64,000 nucleotides of DNA from Cristatella mucedo (taxonomy: Eukaryota; Bryozoa; Phylactolaemata; Cristatellidae). Position numbers and translations under genes: made by a program. Where the stretch lies: NCBI GenBank assembly GCA_009760855.2, contig WPIO01000060.1, positions 1,605,501-1,669,500 on the forward strand, given 5' to 3'. The notes beneath the pieces are model-generated. The model worked only from the letters and a program-made list of their open reading frames with translations. It had not been told where the DNA came from and did no database searches. Shown piece by piece: positions 36,885-48,144 of this stretch (positions within the stretch are counted from its first letter, which is position 1; each line of letters opens with the position of its first letter).

Positions 36885-37035
36885 TGGGTCTTAGCCAAGG
36901 GTGAGGTGCTTGCTCTTTACGACCCCGGTCGTGGGTTCGAGTCTTGCAGTGCAATCCTATATTGCCCACTGCAAGCGATAGTAACAGCCGTTAAGGTGCT
37001 TCTGCACCTATAGAAATGAGGCTGCAGCATTTTCT
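36885..37035 (+). repeat. SINE-A copy
   Basis: TGGGTCTTAGCCAAGGGTGA, the B box GGTTCGAGTCT and GCCGTTAAGGTGCTTCTGC indicate a variant SINE-A subfamily, similar to 5137. Confidence 0.75.
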
Positions 37036-37229
37036 AGCCGCTACCTTTTCTAGCAAAGCAGGGCTTCGGTATTCGGCAGCAGCTCTTAAGACGGTCATAC
37101 ATCTTCTCGGTGTGAGATTCTAGGCTTGCTCCTGAACTATGGCACCCTGATAACTTCACGCTGAGAAAGCAGCCGCATCAGCCTTAGCTGCCGATCAACG
37201 TCGCGAGTCCGTGCATGCTCCATTACCGG

Positions 37230-37965
37230 GCTAAGGCAGCCAGTGGTAGGGCGGCCGTGATGGGATGGGCTAAAAGTGTTGTACCGGGCAGTACCCTTGT
37301 TTAGTTTTGAAAATTTGAGGGCAGAATCCCAACTACGGGCTCCTCATAGGAGGCGCTCAGGACTCCCCCCCCCAAGGGAGTAGCACCCGGCATGCACCCG
37401 ACAGCATTCAGTGGCTGCTGCAAGAGCAGCAGTAGAGCAACTGTCTCGGTTGTCAACCTACTCGAGAGTGGCCTCCCTTGCAGCTCACAAGAAATGCCCT
37501 GGGATAATGACCTGGTAGGCTAAAGACAGAGATGCTCGGATGACCAGTGAGTGTAAAGAGTGCCTTCTCGTGACGACTACTGCCAGGGTTACACTGCCAG
37601 GGTTAGAGTCATTCTGGCAGCAAAGCTGTGAGCATGTGACCTGCAGGGATGCAGGCCGAGGAGGATCCATCTAATCCATACATGGCTCTTGATCGAGTCC
37701 TCACCTGGAGGCTGAAAGCAGGGAGGGGTTTGCCTAACGGCCGACCAGCAGCCGGACAGTGCCTGTTGGTACGGCCTCGAAGCGGCCAAGCAGAGCAAAG
37801 TCTGCACTCTACGAGAGAATAGATGGATATGGCCCCCAACTTGGTAAACAGAAGGGGGCTTCTCGTGCATTGTGCTTGCCCCGGAACCATGCTGGTAGTG
37901 GGAGGGGGAGGCACCACTTTACCGGATACACGATCCCTTGCCGTCACAGAGCAGTTGCGTTACCT
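37230..37965. other. Unclassified, possibly the 5' region of a retroelement
   Basis: GC-rich sequence unlike its surroundings, with a C9 run near 37370 and short frames on both strands. The text GCCCTGGGATAATGACCTGG and neighbouring segments look like an interspersed repeat leader, but no second copy is present in the window and no protein motif is seen. I make no functional call. Confidence 0.3.
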
Positions 37966-37971
37966 TAATGT

Positions 37972-38142
37972 GAGCCGTGATGGCACACTAGGTAAGGTGG
38001 CTGCTTTTCACGACCTCGGTCCCGAGGTCGTGGGCTCGAATCCTTCGGTGGGCGATCCTTTATCGCCGCTGCAAGCGGTGGTGATAATCGTACAGGATCT
38101 TCTGCCACTATAAAAATGAGGCTCTTAAATCAGCTAGTATAT
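37972..38142 (+). repeat. SINE-A copy
   Basis: GTGAGCCGTGATGGCACACT, the B box GGCTCGAATCC and the 3' end GGCTCTTAAATCAGCTAG are present, followed by TATTATTATTATTAAT. Confidence 0.85.
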
Positions 38143-38285
38143 TATTATTATTAATAGGAACGTAGTTGTTATCTAATAATAATAATGATGATAATGCACT
38201 TGATAAAGCACCCTCAGAGAACTCAATCTCTCTCTCTCTCTGGGTGCTTTACATTTGCTGCAAAGGGAAATGCTATCTAATGCAA
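38143..38285 (-). repeat. LINE-A 3' tail only
   Basis: TAATAATAATGATGATAATG, then CACTTGATAAAGCACCCTCA and AGAACTCAATCTCTCTC, are the reverse complement of the LINE-A tail hairpin. The copy is severely 5'-truncated. Confidence 0.75.
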
Positions 38286-38925
38286 TCGCGACGATATGTG
38301 CCGGTAAAGCTAGTGATAGAGCCCAAGGCCCACTGCTGCTGACTGCTATTTGACCAATAACTGCTGGTGTGCCAACTCTAGTTTCTTCTGCGAGTTAACT
38401 TCCCACCTCCACGAATTTACCAGCTGATCTTTTCGTTCAGCAGGCTATCGACTTCCTTGGAGCCCGTAGTCGCGAGATGATCGTTCGCTCAGCACTGCTT
38501 GTTCAGAACGCACGTGTCTGGTACACGGCGATTCCGAAATGTAGCAACGCCAAGCATTACTTGAGATTTGAGAGCAATTTAGAAACTAAACGACACGAGA
38601 CCTAATAAAGGACAGTTTTCCCCTTCCGAGTAATGGTTTACTAGATCATAGAGCTGTGCGACTAGGCTATGAGGGAGAAGGCCGAGCGACCGGAGAGGCC
38701 GAACTCAAGGGCTCAAGATAGCAATTCCTGCTATTGCAAGCCGACCTCGGCGTGATGGTCCCAACAACAGTCGCTCTCAGTCAGTGTATTGACTCACTCC
38801 CTCTGGCAGCAAGCTCCAATGTGGATGGCATACTGCAAAGCCTGTACCAATGATCGGCTTCCACAAGCTCACCATCGACAGGTCGGCAATCAGTTGAAAT
38901 CACCGAAGCAGCTGTGACTATGTCT
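38285..38925. other. Unassigned intergenic sequence
   Basis: No coding similarity, RNA gene or named repeat was recognised between two LINE-A copies. Confidence 0.45.
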
Positions 38926-38929
38926 GGCT

Positions 38930-39850
38930 TTTTCGATTTACGAGCTACCTCAGATTATATGAATGAGATCATTGGGGCCATTGAAGGATTTTTTCATCTG
39001 CTTACCTTTATTAGGACCTTGTTTGTACGGGTTACCTCAGGACTGTGTGCTTGGTCTTGTTGTTTTCACGGTTTATACTTTCCCTCTGACCGATCTGATT
39101 GCCAGGCACAATCTAGGCTTTCACTTCTATGCATATGACATTCAGTCGTACCATTGCTTTGACCTCTGCCAGCTCTTCAACTCTCGTTGTCGAATCCTCT
39201 CAACTCCCTTGCTGCATGTATTGATGACATTCGCACATGGCTGGCAGCAAACTTTCTCAAATTGAATGATGATAAGACTAACTTACCAGTTATGGGCAAA
39301 ACAAGTGTGATTCGGAAATCGGTAAGGTTAATGCCCACAGTAGGCTCAGCCAGCGGATGTCCTGTTGAATCTGCACGAAATCCAGGCATCCTGTTCCAAT
39401 GTGACCTTTGTCCCAAAGTGACCTCTCGTTAGACGACCACATCAGCTCCACAGTCAAGTCTGCCTACTTTCAGCTACAGAACATTGCTAAAATTCGGGCT
39501 TGTTTAGATTAGGATACCACGTCCAAGTTGGTCCATGCATTCGTGACATAACGTCTCGACTTCGGTAACTCACTGCTTGCTGGCCTACCGGCCTGTGCAC
39601 TCAGGCGCTTAGAGTTGGTGTAAAACTCTGCAGCTAGGCTCGTCTGTCGTGAGCATCCCAGTTGCCACATCACACCACTTCTCGCCGACCTGCACTGGCT
39701 TCCAGTCAAGCAACCCATCGACTTCAAGGTTTTGTCTCTCACTTTTAGGTCCCATAATTCTTTGGCACCAGCCTAACTATCAGATCTATTCTCCCACCAG
39801 CCTAAGCATCGTACAACCTGATTTTTGGAATCTAACTGTTTACCTATACC
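38930..39850 (+). repeat. LINE-A copy, part 1 (host of the Gypsy insertion)
   Basis: The plus-strand RT core is decayed, with a YAYD-like block near 39125-39140 and [14 protein letters not shown] at 39260-39300. The post-RT region follows at 39500-39840 and ends TTTACCTATACC exactly where the 5' LTR starts. The remainder is at 44068. Confidence 0.85.
39846..39850 (+). repeat. Target-site duplication, left
   Basis: ATACC directly before the 5' LTR equals ATACC directly after the 3' LTR at 44068-44072. Confidence 0.85.
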
Positions 39851-39990
39851 TGTGATAACAGAACTATCGGGCCGAACCGCAACAACGTGACCAATCAGGA
39901 GAGGCCTGGCTCACGGTGTGGTCCTGGAGTCGACATAAGATGGTTGCCAATAAACGTGGTCTGTTCGTTGTGCTGCGTCTTATCATTACA
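39851..39990 (+). repeat. 5' LTR, 140 bp
   Basis: It starts TGTGATAACAG and ends TATCATTACA. It contains CCAATAAACG, a plausible polyadenylation signal. Four mismatches separate it from the 3' LTR. It is unusually short for a Gypsy element. Confidence 0.92.
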
Positions 39991-40008
39991 TGGTGGCAGC
40001 GGTGAAGC
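39991..40008 (+). other. Putative primer-binding site
   Basis: TGGTGGCAGCGGTGAAGC directly follows the 5' LTR. The initial TGG would pair with the CCA end of a tRNA. The tRNA species is not determined. Confidence 0.6.
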
Positions 40009-40037
40009 TATAGAGTTTCGCCCTGAAAATCCAAGAG

Positions 40038-40594
40038 ATGGCCAAGTGTAACCCTCCAGCGGAATTCACAATTGATGAGCCGGCGTTATGGACGGCTTGG
40101 AGAAATCCTTTCGCCATTATGTGACAGCCACGAAGTTGACGGTGGAGGAACAGGACGTACAGATAAGTACACTCTTGTACACCATGGGGGCGCAAGCTGA
40201 AGCGATTTTTGACACCTTTACCTATGAGGTCGACCAAGTGAAGACATTGGATCTCATCTTGGGCAAGTTTGATAACTATTTCATATCGCGAAGGAATATT
40301 ATCCACGATCGGGCTATGTTCAACCTCCGCTATCAAAATCCGGGTGAATCCACCGAGGCATTCATACGCGCACTACTTGATTTAGCTTCGCACTGCGAAT
40401 ACGGCGTGATGAAAGATGAGTTGGTCCGAGATCGCCTGGTTGTGGGCTTGTCCGACCTTAAACTTTCAGAAGCCCTGCAACTAATCCCTGACCTTACGTT
40501 AACTGTGGCAGTCTACTGCAGCACCCGGTTTCAGATGTCTCTGAGGTTCGTCGGTGACCACAGTCCGGCGACTGTTCTGAGCCGTGCGTCTTAG
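40038..40594 (+). pseudogene. Gypsy gag, capsid part, frameshifted
   Basis: The first ATG at 40038 opens a frame (MAKCNPPAEFTID) that shifts near 40080-40105 into the frame running to 40594. That frame encodes the capsid-like segment SFRHYVTATKL, VQISTLLYTMG, DRAMFNLRYQNPGESTEAF and DRLVVGLSD, typical of Gypsy gag. It stops at TAG 40592. The zinc-knuckle region is not in this frame but in the overlapping -1 frame from 40591 on. The product would package the element RNA; this copy is defective. Confidence 0.8.
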
Positions 40595-42945
40595 AGGCTA
40601 GCAGCCGCACAGACCGTAGGAGAGTTAAGCTTTTCGACGTAAAACAAGCTAACAGCTGCCGGAATTGTATCTCGGCTCACACTTCTGGACACTGCCCAGC
40701 GAAAGACCGCCGTTGCAATACCTGTTGGAAGTTGAGCCACTATGCAGTTCGGTGCCAATCACGCATAAAACCCGACGCTAAAATAAGAGAGATCGCGGCT
40801 GAATCCGACGGTGAGAACTACACCGTGGATGCCGTTATAAAGCCTGTAGCGGTGGAGTGCCAGTCGGCAAGGGCATCATCACCCTGGCAAGTGGATTTGT
40901 TTGGGTATGGAATGACCATTCCGTTTAAAATAGATAGTGGTGCTGACGTAACCGTCATTACGGAAGACACGTATGGTCGACTGCTACGACCACCTCGCCT
41001 CGAGCCTACCGCAGCAAAATTACACAGCGTCAGCAACCGCCTGGATTGTAAAGGTACCTTCAAAGCGAGGTTAAAGCGAAAAGGAACAATTTCTCTTCCA
41101 CCAGTCTACGTAGTCGCTGGAGCAAGAAATAATCTCTTCAGCCGACATGCTTCTCTATGCATGGGACTGATTAAACTCAGCGTCGAGGAGACTATTCTTC
41201 GAGACCCGGTATTTGGAGAGATCGGATTGATGCGATGCCAGCCGGTGAAAATTCGTCTCAAACCTGATGTGGAACCATACTGCGTACATACAGCCCGCCG
41301 CATACCCAGACCGCTGTTTCCTTTGGTAAAGGACGAACTTCTTCGAATGGAGAAGAACGGCATCGTGGAACGTGTATCGGAGCCGACCGAGTGGTGCTCC
41401 CCAATCATACCGGTCCTGAAGCCCAACGGCAAAGTGCGCCTTTGTGTCGACTTGAAGCGCTTAAATCAAGCAGTGATTCGTGAAAGGTACGTGCTACCTA
41501 CGCTTGATGAGATTTGGCCTCAGCTTTTTTGTGCTACAATGTTCTCAAAGTTGGACGCCTCTAGCGGATTTTGGGCTATTCTGTTGTCCCACGAGAGCAC
41601 TCGCTTAACGACGTTTATAACACCGTTTGGACGTTTTTGTTTTCGCCGGCTGCCCTTTGGCATAACTAGCGCGCCCGAGATCTTTCAGCGACTGATGCAT
41701 GACCACTTGGGTGAGATCGAAGGTGTAGCCATTTATATGGACGATATTTTGGTTTATGGATCCACGGCGGATGAGCATGACGATAGATTGCGTCGTGTTA
41801 TTTCCGAAATTTCAAAGTAGGGCCTAAAGTTGAACAGAGACACATGTATATTCCGCCAACCAACTTTGACGTTCTTAGGGCATGTTATTGATGCCAGCGG
41901 TGTCCGGCAGTCAGACAAAAAAATAGAAGCCATCCTCAACCTCTCTGATCCAACAAACATAGCCTAACTAAAGAGATGCCTTGGTATGATGAACTACATC
42001 GGCCGGTTTGTGCCGAATTTGGCCACGGTCTCAAAGCCGCTAAATGACCTCCTCTCGTCTGACTCAGTATGGTACTGGGGGCATAGCCAGAAGAAAGCAT
42101 TCCGGGAAGCAAAGTTGCTTTTAACAAAGGCAATAGTGCTGGCTTATTTTGACCCAAGAAAGTCGGTGAATGTCAGTGCCGATGCCAGTAGCTATGGTCT
42201 AGGTGCCGTTCTGCTGCAGTGCCATGGATCGGGAGAGCAAGATGTGCGACCTGTCGCATTTGCACCCCGAACGTTGTCAGGCGCCGAAACGAGATACGCT
42301 CAGATCGAAAAAGAGTGCCTTGCAGCGGTGTGGGCGTGCGAGAAGTTCAGTCAGTTCCTTATTGGTCTGCCTTTATTCGAGCTTCGTACTGACCATAAGC
42401 CACTTATACCGTTGCTTTTGACTAAGGACCTTGACCCGGTTCCGGTTAGATGCCAACGCCTATTGATGCGAATGATGCGTTTTAACCCTCACGCCGTGTA
42501 TGTGCCTGGAAAGACCCTTGTGATAGCTGATACGTTGTCAAGAGCACCACTTCGTGGGAGTGAGGAACACGACCAAACCGAGGCCGTTCAACTCTACGTA
42601 GACACTGTTGCTTCTAAATCGCTTTCAGTAGCTTGCTTGAGCGAAGTAAAGCAGACTACTGCTGACGACAGTGAGGTACAGGATATCATTAAGTATACGC
42701 TGTCAGGGTGGCCTACATCGAGCAAGGGCCTACCAGAAACCTTCCGGAAGTACTTCACCATAAGTAGCCATCTTTCTGGGTCAAATGGATTACTACTGTA
42801 TGACGATCGCATATATATCCCTCAAAGTCTTCAGGCTTTTCTGTTGGAGCGGATCCACGACGGCAACCAGGGGGTGACCAAATGTAGGGACCGAGCAAGG
42901 TCATGTGTACACTGGCTAGGAATTAGCCAAGCTTCTGTCAAATGA
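40591..42945 (+). pseudogene. Gypsy zinc knuckle, protease, RT, RNase H with two in-frame stops
   Basis: One continuous frame carries a CCHC knuckle (CNTCWKLSHYAVRC), the protease active site (IDSGADVTVI), RT motifs LCVDLKRLNQ, SKLDASSGFW, RRLPFGITSAP and the catalytic YMDDILVYG. Tether and RNase H follow: MNYIGRFVPNL, SADASSYGLGAVL, RYAQIEKECLAAVWA and RTDHKPL, giving the D-E-D set. TAG at 41818 and TAA at 41965 interrupt it without a frame change. The frame ends at 42945 just before the integrase, where a short stretch of the expected zinc-binding region is missing. The catalytic residues survive, so decay is moderate. Confidence 0.9.
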
Positions 42946-43897
42946 ACCAGAGGAGACAACTACATGAGCCACTCATCCCTAAACCGTTGCTCAGTGTTCC
43001 TTGGCAACAAGTCGCTGCCGATCTCTTCGAACACGAGGGACGACAGCACCTGATTGTGATCGACTTTTACACCAGATATATGAAATCCCTCCTTTATCTA
43101 AATCGACGACCAAACAAGTTGTGGCCGAACTGCAGACCACATTTGCTCGCTGGTGCATACCAGAGTCGTTGCAGTCTGACAGTGGTCCACAATTTTCATC
43201 TCACGAATTCGGCGATTTCGTGAGACGATATGGGTTCAAACATGTTACGACCAGCCCACATTTTCCACAAGCGAACGGAGAAGTGGAAAGAGCGGTGCAA
43301 ACTGCCGAATCTATTGTGAGGCAGCCTGATCCGTGCCTCGCAATTATGATACAGAGGTCGATGCCATGCACCTCTACAGGCTTCAGCCCGGCACAACTGA
43401 TCATGGGACGGCAGATTAGGACGACGTTGCCAGTGCTCCCTCGGCATGTCGAACCACAATGGCCCGCAAAGGGAAAGGTGCAACTCAACGACGACCGTGC
43501 AGAAGAGCTTCAACAGCACTACCATGGTCACCATCATTCTGCTCGCCCACTTCCATCTCTTCAACCCGGCCAACCGGTATTAGTGCGAACTGATGGTGAA
43601 AACAGCTGGAGCACATATGCAACCGTGACAGCTCAAGCAAGTACACCTCGGTCGTTTGTCATGCAGACTGACAATGGCAGCACTCTTCGGCGGAACAGAA
43701 GGCATCTTCGACCGATTGACACCGATCCACAGGTCACCAACAGCGAATATCCTGGCAGTTCCCTACATCTACCGAAACCTACACCTGCGGTTCAAGATCA
43801 GTCTCCAAGTATTGCCGATGAGATGCACACCTCTCAAGGTCAAACGACAACAAGTTCTGGCAGGCTGGTAAAGCCAGTCCGAAGGCTCGATCTTTGA
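42942..43897 (+). pseudogene. Gypsy integrase, frameshifted
   Basis: The first part (42942 to about 43100) reads PWQQVAADLFEHEGRQHLIV with the first catalytic Asp. A frameshift near 43100 moves to the frame 43001-43897, with LQSDSGPQFSSHEFG (second Asp), FPQANGEVERAVQT (Glu) and STGFSPAQLIMGRQ. A C-terminal SH3-like region follows (QPGQPVLVRTDGENSW, NRRHLRPI). The HHCC zinc-binding N-terminus is largely deleted. Integration function is lost in this copy. Confidence 0.85.
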
Positions 43898-43927
43898 AAA
43901 TGAGATAGTTCCTATTTGGAGGGAAGG

Positions 43928-44067
43928 TGTGATAGCAGAACTATCGGGCGGAACCGCAACAACGTGACCAATCAGGAGAGGCCTGGCTCACGGTTCGGTC
44001 CTGGAGTCGACATAAGATGGTTGCCAATAAACGTGGTCTGTTCGTTGTGCTGCGTCTTATCATTACA
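43928..44067 (+). repeat. 3' LTR, 140 bp
   Basis: It is identical in length to the 5' LTR with four substitutions. The purine tract GGAGGGAAGG immediately precedes it, and TATCATTACA ends it. Confidence 0.92.
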
Positions 44068-44440
44068 ATACCTAGTATAAATTTAAAATTCTTTGGAGAC
44101 CCTGCCTTTAGTTCGTATGTTCCCATAGCCTGGAACTCACTCCCGACTAGGGTCGCATCTCCTGACCTACCCACATTTAATAAGAAACTAACAACGCGTT
44201 ATTTGTCACAGCATTTAGTGGGTCCCTGTGATTCATCCTTTATGTGCTTATGTGTGCTAATACTGTGCATGCTGCCACCAACACTCGCATGTCTCTCTAA
44301 CCATCTTATTCCTGTTTGTTACTGAGCATGCTACCATTCGCCATTCGCCATTCGATTGTGCTTCCTTTGTAGCAAATGTAAAGTGCCCAGAAAGAGATTG
44401 AGTTCTCCAAGGGCGCTATATCAAATGCATTATTATTACT
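44068..44440 (+). repeat. LINE-A copy, part 2
   Basis: It starts with the duplicated ATACC, then TAGTATAAATTTAAAATTC and TTTGGAGACC. It continues through the LINE-A C-terminus and 3' UTR to the hairpin and a (TTA)n-like tail at 44420-44455. It completes the copy at 38930-39850. Confidence 0.88.
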
Positions 44441-44678
44441 ATCATTATTATTAACGCCACGTGTAAGGCCAAGTCGATATAAATGCAACTGCGATTCTCA
44501 GCAAAAGTGCTTTCCTTTTGATAGCTCTGTAATTTAGGTAGTGCTCAGTTATGTAGGTATCAATTTAAAATTGCCAGTGATTCCTCTAAAGAAAAAGCAG
44601 CTACTACCGTTGTGCAACAACCAATATATTAGAGTCGGCGCTTGCAAAAAGAGAGAGTGAGTGATTGACTGGGTGAGT

Positions 44679-44682
<4 letters not shown>

Positions 44683-44755
<73 letters not shown>

Positions 44756-44780
44756 GGTGAGAGTGAGTGAGAGAGAGCAT
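44683..44780. repeat. (GA)n-rich microsatellite
   Basis: A nearly pure GA tract with a few interruptions, just upstream of a candidate ATG at 44798. Confidence 0.95.
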
Positions 44781-44797
44781 GCAGCAGGCTCTGCAGG

Positions 44798-44869
44798 ATG
44801 AGTAAGGCCATGCTCCAGAAGCAGCAGCAGCATCAGCAGGCCAGCAGATACAGCTACTGGAGGCTTCAG
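44798..44869 (+). CDS. Candidate first coding exon (weak)
   Basis: An ATG opens MSKAMLQKQQQHQQASRYSY and continues WRLQ to a good donor (CAG|GTGAGA). A GA-rich tract precedes it, as in some 5' leaders. It is Gln-rich and matches no family I know. No confident downstream exon was found, so it may be chance. Confidence 0.25.
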
Positions 44870-45645
44870 GTGAGACTTGGCCTCACATTCGGTCCTTTTC
44901 TTGGGTCTGTAGGAGATCTTTCAAGAATCATAATGGGTGTCGTAATCAGATCACCGTCAGATCAGGGCACTGTTTTCAGCTATAATCAGATCATGCTCAG
45001 TACTGTTTTTTCGCTGTAATCAGATCACCTTCGGTACTGTTTTCACCAGCTATGTTCAAAGTAGCCGGCCTGCTCTGCCTTGCTTTCTGTGTGTGCAGAT
45101 TCATGGTAGTCGGTCAATCGAGGCTTCCCAGTTGTGACTGCATTTGAATTTTGTGCATGACAAGCAGCAATCGGCAATGCAGGCATGCTCCATGTTTGGC
45201 TCTCGATTGCTGCTTGCTAGTGATGGATGTCGAGGTCGATTCCGATCTTCTTTTTTGTCCTGTGGCCAACAACTTTTCAGGGGTGTACACTTTGACTTTA
45301 TGCTGACATAAACCAAAACGTGTCGGTCACATAGCCTGTATCTGTGTCCTGTAGCTTGGTAAGCCGCAAGCAGACATGCTTCAATGCAAATGTGCCTAAT
45401 TTACTTGAAGCACCTGAGCAGTTGGGGCAAGAGTTTGTGTAGCCGTAGTTTCTTTGATTTAGCTTTGCTTCTAATTGAAAACTTGTTATTTACTGGCAAT
45501 ATTTACAGTAGTACAGTACCTGCAGTATTCGAGTCACCAGTGATCGGTGTCTGGAACACGAGGACAGCATCTAAGGATTCCTAATCAGTGTCCGAAGAGC
45601 TTCAAAGGACCATTTACTTCAATGTTAATAATCTGGCTTATGAAT
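44870..45645. other. Unassigned sequence
   Basis: A short local repeat (AATCAGATCA with GTACTGTTTT) occurs near 44945-45040. Otherwise nothing was recognised. Confidence 0.4.
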
Positions 45646-45649
45646 GAAA

Positions 45650-45785
45650 CTGTTTAGCCCAGTGGGGCTCGCATCGACCAAAGTCAAGGTTAACGTATTG
45701 GATGAATGGTCATGAGCTTGAGCCCTGTTAAGCACCTGAATAGAGATTAAGTTCTCTTAGGGTGCTGTATAAATAAATTACATCG
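45650..45785 (+). repeat. SINE-B copy, intact tail
   Basis: GTTTAGCCCAGTGGGGCTCG is the head and GTCATGAGCTTGAGCCC the B-box region. The tail AAGCACCTGAATAGAGATT with AAGTTCTCTTAGGGTGCTG and TATAAATAAATTAC follows. The outer stem AGCACC/GGTGCT is complementary. Confidence 0.8.
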
Positions 45786-46084
45786 TTTTTAATTAGGTTT
45801 ATAATTTTGAAAATTCCATCCTTAATGTTCAATCGCGCCCAGGGCTAGAAGCACAGATGAGGAGTAGGATGGAGGTGAAAAGAGCTGTTTAGTGACGTAC
45901 TGAGAGATGGGTGCAGCTGCGGCTGGGCAGGGACGGAAAGGACAAGACCGGACAGACACAGGAAAGAAGATTGCAAGAAGCTCTCCTATGCAGCCTTTGA
46001 TTCTCAATTTTCTCGCCGGTCTCGAAGCGCTAGTGAGAAACAAAGATGAAGTCGAGCTTCGATGTGGGAAGAGTAGGTTTAAAA

Positions 46085-46255
46085 CTACTTGCTTAGTAGT
46101 TCCTGCCCTGGTTCGACCCCAGGGGTGCTTGCCTTTGATGAACGAGGTCAAGGGGCATGTCTTTGACGATCGAGATTCTGGACTCGAGCCCTTCGACATA
46201 TGAGAAAACCCTGGATAGAGACTACGGTCTTCAAGAGTGATATGCAAATGAATTA
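46085..46255 (+). repeat. SINE-B copy, decayed
   Basis: A CTGGACTCGAGCCC B-box region is followed by CCTGGATAGAGACTACGG and ATGCAAATGAATTATAA. Confidence 0.6.
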
Positions 46256-46344
46256 TAATTCTATATACATATATGTGTGCTTTATCATGCCTGATTATTA
46301 GTTTGTAGGGCTAGTTAAAAAAAATAAATCTAATTAAAAAAGGC

Positions 46345-46610
46345 ATCTATTGATGATAGCATTTAGTAGGGCCCTGTGATTTGTCTTATATGTGCTTATG
46401 CATGCTGACACTGTGCATGATGCTACTAACCATACTTGTGTGCTGACCCTGTGCATGTCACCCTAACCATGTTATTCGTGTTGTTTCTCCAGCATTCGAC
46501 CACTAACCATTCTATCGTTCTTCCTTGGCAGCAAATGTAAAGCGCCTAGAGAGAGATTGAGTTCTCTGAGGTGCTATATCAAGCGTGTTATTATTATTAT
46601 TATTATTATT
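46345..46610 (+). repeat. LINE-A 3' UTR and tail
   Basis: GATAGCATTTAGTAGGGCCC, TGCATGCTGACACTGTGC and AAAGCGCCTAGAGAGAGATT are present, with a (TTA)n tail at 46588-46610. Confidence 0.85.
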
Positions 46611-46614
46611 GTGC

Positions 46615-47885
46615 ACAAAGATGCTTTGCTACGGTGCAAAACTTCGGGTTAAATATGGTGGGCTCTGTCTTGAATGCACCTGCTGCAACATCTAATAAAT
46701 CAGTGAGCACTTGTCATTTAGCAGTGCACTAGCCAAGTTGTCATACAAACGTATTGTATGGACTGTAAACTTTGCACGAGTCTGGTCTCATTAGTCCCGA
46801 GCAATCCTGAGCAGGCCGGAACTGAGGCAAGGACTCGACATGGACATGTGGGCATACGAATGTATACGGCCTAGAAAAAACGGTCTGCCTGATGCAACTT
46901 TCAACCACGATTCCGTGCCATGAAATCTGAGCTTTCTGCCTCATGACTTTCTTACAATTGACCTAAGTCTTCCCGTGAGAGGAAACGCTTCCAGTAGACC
47001 CTAATGCCACTACTTCACATAACTCACTGAAAGGTCATTCCTTTTTAAAATATGCTCTCAGCACTGTAACATAGTAAACCGTCAGTATTTCCAATGCTGC
47101 TGCCACTATTGCAAGCAATGGAGAAGCCAGAAATAGCCGCCAGGGGGCAGCGGCCCTCCTTGTCTGTGTCGTACCGCCTGGTGCCACCTGGTAGCAATAT
47201 CCATTACCCACTAACACCGTTAAGATTGGGGGTTAGCAAGGATTGTCCCAGTCTGGGACTCGGTAGATAGGACACAGCACGATGTTAGATAGCAGTGGTC
47301 ATGGAACAACAGCAACAGTAACCAGTGTCAGCTTTATTTCTCATGATGCAAGCGCCAAGTCTCTTTTCTACTGGTTGCTCACCTCCTTACCCATTTAGTA
47401 TCTCGTGGCAATCACTAGTGCCCCACCCTAGCCCTCCTCCCTCGACGCCCCAACAGTAAGAGGGTTCACCGGAAATAGATATCCACCTCATGCAGTAAGC
47501 TGATCCCCTATGCCGACTAGCTGTACACCAGCATCACCAACGCAGGTGTGGTGTGCTACACATATGTATGCTGCAAGCAATTAGCTCCGTTAGGATCTGA
47601 CAGGCGCTTGCCATAGTATAGTGGTTTCTGACAACAGTTACCAAAATTATCCCCAGCCAGCAATGAATTAGCCACCAGCACCAACTCGACAACCGAGATG
47701 ACCGCTTGCTTTAAGTGGGTTTCTGGAGTTCTTCTCAAAATCGTCAACTAAAGATTATGCTCCTCTTGCAAATAGCACGCTTTCACCTAGCCACCGGAAA
47801 CCCATAGGTACAGCATCAGCACTACAAAGTGATGAATTTTATTCAGCTTCATTGCAGGTCGAGCTGGTTGGTTTTCGCCTTTAAT
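46615..47885. other. Unassigned intergenic sequence
   Basis: No gene, RNA or named repeat was recognised over this 1.27 kb stretch. Confidence 0.45.
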
Positions 47886-47887
47886 GA

Positions 47888-47985
47888 TCTACGGTTAAGA
47901 TGAAGGTAGTTGATGAACGAGATCGTGGGCTTGAGCCTCGTGGCAAATGTGAAGCCAGCCCCGAATAGAGATTTTCAACACATCG
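47888..47985 (+). repeat. SINE-B relic
   Basis: GAACGAGATCGTGGGCTTGA resembles the B-box region, and GTGAAGCCAGCCCCGAATAG followed by AGATTTTC resembles the start of the tail. The 3' tip is lost. Confidence 0.45.
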
Positions 47986-48045
47986 TTTTGAAAACCTTAG
48001 GCAGCTTCCATATGGGTGGTATGGTACAGGCTGTGTATAAACACG

Positions 48046-48077
48046 TGTAATATATATATGTATATATATATATATAG

Positions 48078-48132
<55 letters not shown>

Positions 48133-48140
48133 TATATATG
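48046..48140. repeat. Compound (TA)n(GT)n microsatellite
   Basis: TATATATG repeats are followed by a GT run of about 45 bp. They produce a His-Thr repeat frame on the minus strand, which is meaningless. Confidence 0.95.
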
Positions 48141-48144
48141 CAAT

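Larger units (their letters stand above)
39851..44067 (+). mobile_element. Ty3/Gypsy-type LTR retrotransposon, complete structure, decayed coding
   Basis: A 4,217-bp element has 140-bp LTRs that differ at four positions, a 5-bp target duplication, a PBS-like TGGTGGCAGCGG after the 5' LTR and a purine tract TTGGAGGGAAGG before the 3' LTR. Coding order is gag, CCHC, protease, RT, RNase H, integrase, which is the Gypsy order. Frameshifts and two in-frame stops disable it. No envelope frame is present. Assignment to a mag-like clade is tentative. Confidence 0.9.

Noticed and set aside
37230-37965. Identification as a named retrotransposon leader
   Set aside because: It looked familiar, but no motif or second copy in the window supports a specific family.
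39851-44067. Endogenous retrovirus with an envelope gene
   Set aside because: The space between integrase and the 3' LTR is only about 30 bp, so there is no room for an envelope frame.
44629-44811. Ser-Leu repeat open frame
   Set aside because: Produced by the GA-rich microsatellite.
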